A stretch of 18,690 nucleotides of DNA. It comes from Nitrospinota bacterium (GTDB lineage Bacteria; Nitrospinota_A; JADGAW01). The translations under genes and the position numbers were made by a program. The stretch lies in assembly GCA_015231815.1 (NCBI GenBank), contig JADGAW010000020.1:1-18690 (forward strand), read 5' to 3'. Positions 15,380 to 18,690 of the stretch are shown here, piece after piece. Every line of letters starts with the position of its first letter. Within the stretch, counting starts at the first letter, position 1. The notes under the pieces were generated by a model, which saw only the letters and a list, made by a program, of their open reading frames with translations, was not told where the DNA came from and did no database searches.

Positions 15380-16834
15380 ATGGTAATAAAATTCCTTTTT
15401 TCCTCCTTGGTTCTTTTGGCAACCTATACAGCTGCATCAGCAGAAAATGAGCTTTATGAACAAATTCCAACCCTTACGGCAGAGGAGTCTCTCGGAAAAG
15501 AAATTATAAAAGGAGAAAACTATCATGTTGCCCCTCAAGTTACTTCCGATGGACTTATGAATGAATATCAGGTTATATCCTCATTTCTTGAACTGAGTGC
15601 CTACAGTAACAGCTTGGCATTGGAACGTATTCAGGAAATGGAAGCAATTGCCGCAATAAAAAAAATTAAAACTTCTGAAGCATATGCAAAGGGAATTGAA
15701 AATGCCGCTAATGGTCCAATTGCAATGACAAAAAACATTATTGTAGATCCCATAGGAGCAGTAGAGTCACTGGCTAAAGGACTTTCCAATACCCTTGCTG
15801 ATATTTCAGCATCTATTGGAGGTATGCAAAAAGGTGAATCTTCTACGGATACCGAAGCTCTCATGAAAGATGTTATTGGATACAATACAGCAAAGCGGCG
15901 TTTGGCAGCAGACCTTAATGTTGATGTTTATTCTTCCAATAAACTCCTTCAAGAAGAATTAAATGATGTAACGTGGGCTATTTTTGCCGGTGGTGCAACC
16001 ATTGAGGCAGCATTGTCTGTTGCTCCGATTGCAGCAAGCCTTTCTGTTCGGGCAGCAACAATGAGTTCCACAAATAATCAAGGGCTTTGGAAAGTTTCTG
16101 CAGCCACATTAAGGGAAGCTGGCGAAAAAGCTTTTCTTAAGATGGATTTAAACAAAGAAGAAGCAGAAAAGCTCATGTTTCATTCAGTTTGTACGTTAAC
16201 TCATCAAACGGCACTTGTTGCCGGGCTTGCATCAATGAATAATGTTAGTGGAAGAAAAGAATTTGCTCAACTGGCACTTTCTGCAGAGAATGAACAGGCA
16301 TGTCGAAGGTATCAGGAAATTGCAGAGCTCATACGTTCATATCATGTTAACAAACAACCAATAAACCATATCTCTGTAGAAAAAAATCGCATTTATGTAG
16401 AACCTGAAGCTGGTGGAAAAACAGTGGTTGTATTATCAGATTATTTTGTATGGACAAAAGAGAATGCTGCATTAGCCGATGTTGAGGGCGTTAACGCAAT
16501 CTGGGTAAGTGGTATTGTCTCTCCTTTGGCAAAACAGCAACTTTCTCTAAAAAACATTCAGGTTCATGAAAATGTTTTTGCTAACTTTCCGGAAAAGGCA
16601 GCTATTCTTGCAACCATTCTTCCCAATAGAGTTGAAGAAGAAACAGGAAATAAAACAGGTAAGCTTTTTGACGGTATTCTCTCAATTGGTAGTGAAATTG
16701 GAAATGGTGTTGGCTCTGTAGCAGGAGGTGTCGCTGATACAATAACAGGAGAAAACAGTACGGAAAAAATAACACCGCCATCTCAATCAACGGTTTCTTC
16801 CAATACTGTAACACCTCAAGAAGAGATTAAATAG
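15380..16834 (+). CDS. Secreted/periplasmic protein of unknown function
   Basis: 484 aa. A Sec signal peptide covers residues 1-21 (KFLFSSLVLLATYTAASA), with cleavage before ENELYEQ. Residues 60-110 are helical and Ala/Glu/Lys-rich. A central block contains ENAANGPIAMTKNIIVDPIGAVE (107-129) and YNTAKRRLAADLNVDVYSSN (168-187) followed by LLQEELNDVTWAIFAGG. This resembles, from memory, a motif of uncharacterised proteobacterial secreted proteins (KRxxAxxLgVDxYS.N..LQ..L). Residues about 330-415 are a more globular part (IYVEPEAGGKTVVVLSDYFVWTKENAALAD). The C-terminus from about 425 is Gly/Ser/Thr-rich and likely disordered. Two cysteines (271, 308) could pair. No enzyme motif is evident. It has its own promoter and a terminator-like hairpin after it, so it is probably transcribed alone. 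Confidence 0.78.
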   Translation: MVIKFLFSSLVLLATYTAASAENELYEQIPTLTAEESLGKEIIKGENYHVAPQVTSDGLMNEYQVISSFLELSAYSNSLALERIQEMEAIAAIKKIKTSEAYAKGIENAANGPIAMTKNIIVDPIGAVESLAKGLSNTLADISASIGGMQKGESSTDTEALMKDVIGYNTAKRRLAADLNVDVYSSNKLLQEELNDVTWAIFAGGATIEAALSVAPIAASLSVRAATMSSTNNQGLWKVSAATLREAGEKAFLKMDLNKEEAEKLMFHSVCTLTHQTALVAGLASMNNVSGRKEFAQLALSAENEQACRRYQEIAELIRSYHVNKQPINHISVEKNRIYVEPEAGGKTVVVLSDYFVWTKENAALADVEGVNAIWVSGIVSPLAKQQLSLKNIQVHENVFANFPEKAAILATILPNRVEEETGNKTGKLFDGILSIGSEIGNGVGSVAGGVADTITGENSTEKITPPSQSTVSSNTVTPQEEIK

Positions 16835-16842
16835 TTTTTATG

Positions 16843-16866
16843 AACTTCGTCTTGAAGTTTCTTTTG
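16843..16866 (+). terminator. Candidate intrinsic terminator after the 484-aa gene
   Basis: AACTTC (16843-16848) and GAAGTT (16854-16859) form a 6-bp stem, extended by one G.U pair, around GTCTT, followed by the T-rich run TCTTTT. It lies 8 bases after the stop codon. GC content of the stem is low, so strength is uncertain. Confidence 0.5.
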
Positions 16867-16902
16867 AAAACAAGCTTTTGATGTGGGTTCAATTGTTTGG
16901 GG

Positions 16903-16922
16903 AATTACTATAAAAAGTAATT
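16903..16922. repeat. Inverted repeat upstream of the receiver-kinase gene
   Basis: AATTACT (16903-16909) and AGTAATT (16916-16922), 7 bp, 6-base A/T spacer. It lies about 80 bases upstream of the -10 box at 17004, so it could be an activator site; it could also be chance in AT-rich DNA. Confidence 0.35.
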
Positions 16923-17003
16923 GGTCGTTTACGTTAATGTAACAAGAGTAAGTTTTAATTGAAGGGAGTTTACCTTTATCTTTAATAAGGTTCTTCTTTC
17001 GCT

Positions 17004-17009
17004 TATAAT
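17004..17009 (+). promoter_or_regulatory. -10 box of the receiver-kinase operon
   Basis: A perfect TATAAT, 31 bases before the ATG at 17041. The matching -35 position (TTTAAT, 16981-16986, 17-base spacer) is poor, which would suit an activator-dependent promoter. Confidence 0.4.
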
Positions 17010-17040
17010 AAACAATCCTTTTTTCGACCTTAATATTTCA

Positions 17041-18213
17041 ATGAAAGAACGTATTAAAAATACTGGTATTCTTATTGTCGATGACTCTAATGTTGTCAGG
17101 AAATCTTTAACGTTAGTTCTTACGAACAATGGTTTTACGAAAATCTTTCATGCCCAAAATGGTCATGAAGGTATTGAGGCAATAAAAAATAACCCCGAAA
17201 TTGAATTTTGCATTCTTGACCTTGAAATGCCTGTAATGAACGGCTTTGAGTTTTTAGAAATCATGAACGTTAAGAATCAATGTCGTGAAATTCCAACAAT
17301 TGTTTTCACCAGTATTGAAAATAAGGACAGCATTATTACTTCATTACGTCTGGGAGCGGCAGATTATCTTCATAAAAAATATTCCTCTGAAGAGCTTGTT
17401 TCCAGAATATCCGCACACTTACGAAACATCTTTCTGGTTAAGGAAAAAGAAGCTCTCATTCAGAAAATTAAATACAATGAAGAGTTTATTAAGCTGGAAA
17501 AAATGAAGGCAAACTTTATCGATACTCTTACGCATGAATTAAAAACCCCTCTGACAAATATATTTGGTTTAACCTCCCTGCTTAAAGTATCCCTCAGCGA
17601 AAAACTGAATGAAAAAGAAGCGGAATATTTTAATGATGTAGAGCATGAGTCAGAAACATTAAATGAAACAATTTCAAAGCTGATTGAAATTAACCATCTG
17701 GTTCATAAGGCAATGGAAAGTCCGGAAAAAGTAGAAGTTCTTCTTACCGATGTTATGAAAGAGTTGCTACCCTCTCTGCAAAAATCTATTGGTGGAAAGT
17801 CGGTAAAGCTTCACGTAGATTTTCCAGAAAATGCGAATAAAGTATATACATGTCGGGAAAGCTTAAAAAAAGTTCTTTTGGAAGCCGGTCAAAATGCTAT
17901 AAAATTTACCAAACGCAGAGGAAATGTTATTTTCACCTCCTATAAAGAGGGAGAAAAAATCATTATCCACGTCAAAGATACGGGCTTTGGTATTGAAGAT
18001 GCCAAAAAGGAAAAAGTCTTTGACCTTTTTTATCAGGCAGATGACAGTTCTACAAGAAAATTTGGTGGAACGGGGTCAGGTCTTTATTTATGTAAAAAAA
18101 TAATGGAATCCTTGGAGGAAAATATTTGGTTTACTGATAATGAACCAAAGGGGTCGATTTTAAATATTTCTTTATCAGCATACAATAATAAAAAAGGGGT
18201 TAAAGATGAGTAA
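17041..18213 (+). CDS. Receiver-histidine kinase protein (REC-HisKA-HATPase)
   Basis: 390 aa, cytosolic. Residues 8-130 are a receiver domain: acidic pair Asp14-Asp15, phospho-acceptor Asp60 (ILDLEMP), Thr90-Ser91, and Lys112 in DYLHKKY, where the usual Pro after the Lys is Lys113. After a helical linker (133-155) comes the dimerisation domain with His165 (FIDTLTHELKTPL), then the ATPase domain: Asn285 (GQNAIKF), DTGFGI (313-318), F box FDLFYQ, and GGTGSGL (342-348). There is no sensor domain, so input comes through phosphorylation of the receiver or a partner protein. It therefore acts as a relay or integrating kinase. No ribosome site precedes the ATG. It overlaps the following response-regulator gene by 8 bases, so the two are co-translated and are likely partners. 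Confidence 0.93.
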   Translation: MKERIKNTGILIVDDSNVVRKSLTLVLTNNGFTKIFHAQNGHEGIEAIKNNPEIEFCILDLEMPVMNGFEFLEIMNVKNQCREIPTIVFTSIENKDSIITSLRLGAADYLHKKYSSEELVSRISAHLRNIFLVKEKEALIQKIKYNEEFIKLEKMKANFIDTLTHELKTPLTNIFGLTSLLKVSLSEKLNEKEAEYFNDVEHESETLNETISKLIEINHLVHKAMESPEKVEVLLTDVMKELLPSLQKSIGGKSVKLHVDFPENANKVYTCRESLKKVLLEAGQNAIKFTKRRGNVIFTSYKEGEKIIIHVKDTGFGIEDAKKEKVFDLFYQADDSSTRKFGGTGSGLYLCKKIMESLEENIWFTDNEPKGSILNISLSAYNNKKGVKDE

Positions 18214-18690
18214 AAACGTTCTTATTGTAGAAGATGCAAAGATGATACAAAAAGTACTCAGTGGTATTTTTTCAACAAACGGTTATAAGGTTGTTGGGAT
18301 TGCCAATAACGGACTTGAAGCCATTGACAAGTATTTTGACTTAAAACCAGACCTCGTTACGATGGATATAAGAATGCCTAAAATGGATGGACTTCAGGCT
18401 CTTAAGGAAATTAAATTTAAGGAAGATACGGCAAAGCAAAAGGTAAACGCTAAAATCATGATGGTAACAAGTGTTGAAGACGATGTACGTGCAGTAAAAG
18501 TTGCAGGACTCTATGGAGCTTCTGATTACATCAAAAAACCGTTTAAGACAGACGATCTTCTTGAGCGTGTTGATAGAGTGGTAAACCATGGATATAATTT
18601 TGTTAAGGAAAGTCTGGATGCCATGAAGCTCCCCAGTGAGAGAATAACCAAGAGGGAAGATGACTCCGTTTCAAGTTATGTCATAGAGGG
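18206..18690 (+). CDS. CheY-like response regulator, 3' truncated by window edge
   Basis: Open frame from ATG 18206 to the window end, 161 codons with no stop. A GGGG ribosome site lies at 18196-18199, 6 bases upstream. It overlaps the kinase gene by 8 bases (18206-18213). Residues 1-125 are a canonical receiver: Glu9-Asp10, Asp54 (VTMDIRMPKMDG), Thr88 (MMVTS), Lys111 (DYIKKPF). The following residues (about 126-161) are polar and charged (LPSERITKREDDS), like a linker, so either a C-terminal output domain or a short tail lies beyond the window. It is likely to accept phosphate from the kinase encoded just upstream. The output cannot be judged here. Confidence 0.92.
   Translation, partial: MSKNVLIVEDAKMIQKVLSGIFSTNGYKVVGIANNGLEAIDKYFDLKPDLVTMDIRMPKMDGLQALKEIKFKEDTAKQKVNAKIMMVTSVEDDVRAVKVAGLYGASDYIKKPFKTDDLLERVDRVVNHGYNFVKESLDAMKLPSERITKREDDSVSSYVIE

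Overview
The window comes from an AT-rich Gram-negative bacterium. Hand counts of single 60-base rows in several genes gave roughly 28-37% GC, with one clear exception noted below. The outer-membrane efflux factor, periplasmic adaptor and RND pump, plus several proteins with Sec signal peptides, show a double-membrane envelope. Gene content fits a proteobacterium-like lineage, but nothing here fixes the genus. No phage genes, transposases, CRISPR arrays or rRNA are visible.

Region 1 (1-5114, + strand) is the end of a CusCBA-type Cu(I)/Ag(I) efflux operon. It holds the 3' part of the outer-membrane factor, then the adaptor (4-base ATGA overlap), then the inner-membrane pump. The pump keeps the three metal-carrying methionines of CusA. 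The adaptor ends in an unusual His/Met repeat tail. A 14-codon ORF with its own ribosome site ends in an ATGA overlap with the pump start, which lacks a ribosome site of its own.

Region 2 (5115-10542, + strand) carries envelope genes: an acyltransferase-3/SGNH O-acyltransferase, a two-gene unit of secreted proteins of unknown function (own promoter, strong terminator), and a multi-membrane-span protein with C-terminal TPRs of the TMTC/GT-C type. The two membrane enzymes are probably involved in modifying surface glycans or glycoproteins.

Region 3 (10565-14957, - strand) holds a small secreted protein, an SGLT-type sodium:solute symporter with distinctly higher GC than its neighbours, a PocR-PAS histidine kinase just upstream of it, and a tRNA-Arg(TCT). 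The kinase-symporter pair suggests solute sensing coupled to uptake. The 3' flank of the tRNA is rich in inverted and direct repeats.

Region 4 (14958-18690, + strand) begins with a 422-base gene-poor stretch. A secreted 484-aa protein of unknown function follows, then a receiver-histidine kinase protein overlapping a CheY-like response regulator that runs off the window. The promoter boxes of the 484-aa gene are identical to those of the two-gene secreted unit in region 2.

No complete, clearly new multi-gene system can be proven from the sequence alone. The best leads are the cusA leader ORF, the adaptor metal tail, the shared secreted-protein promoter, the PocR kinase-symporter module, and the repeat-rich tRNA flank.
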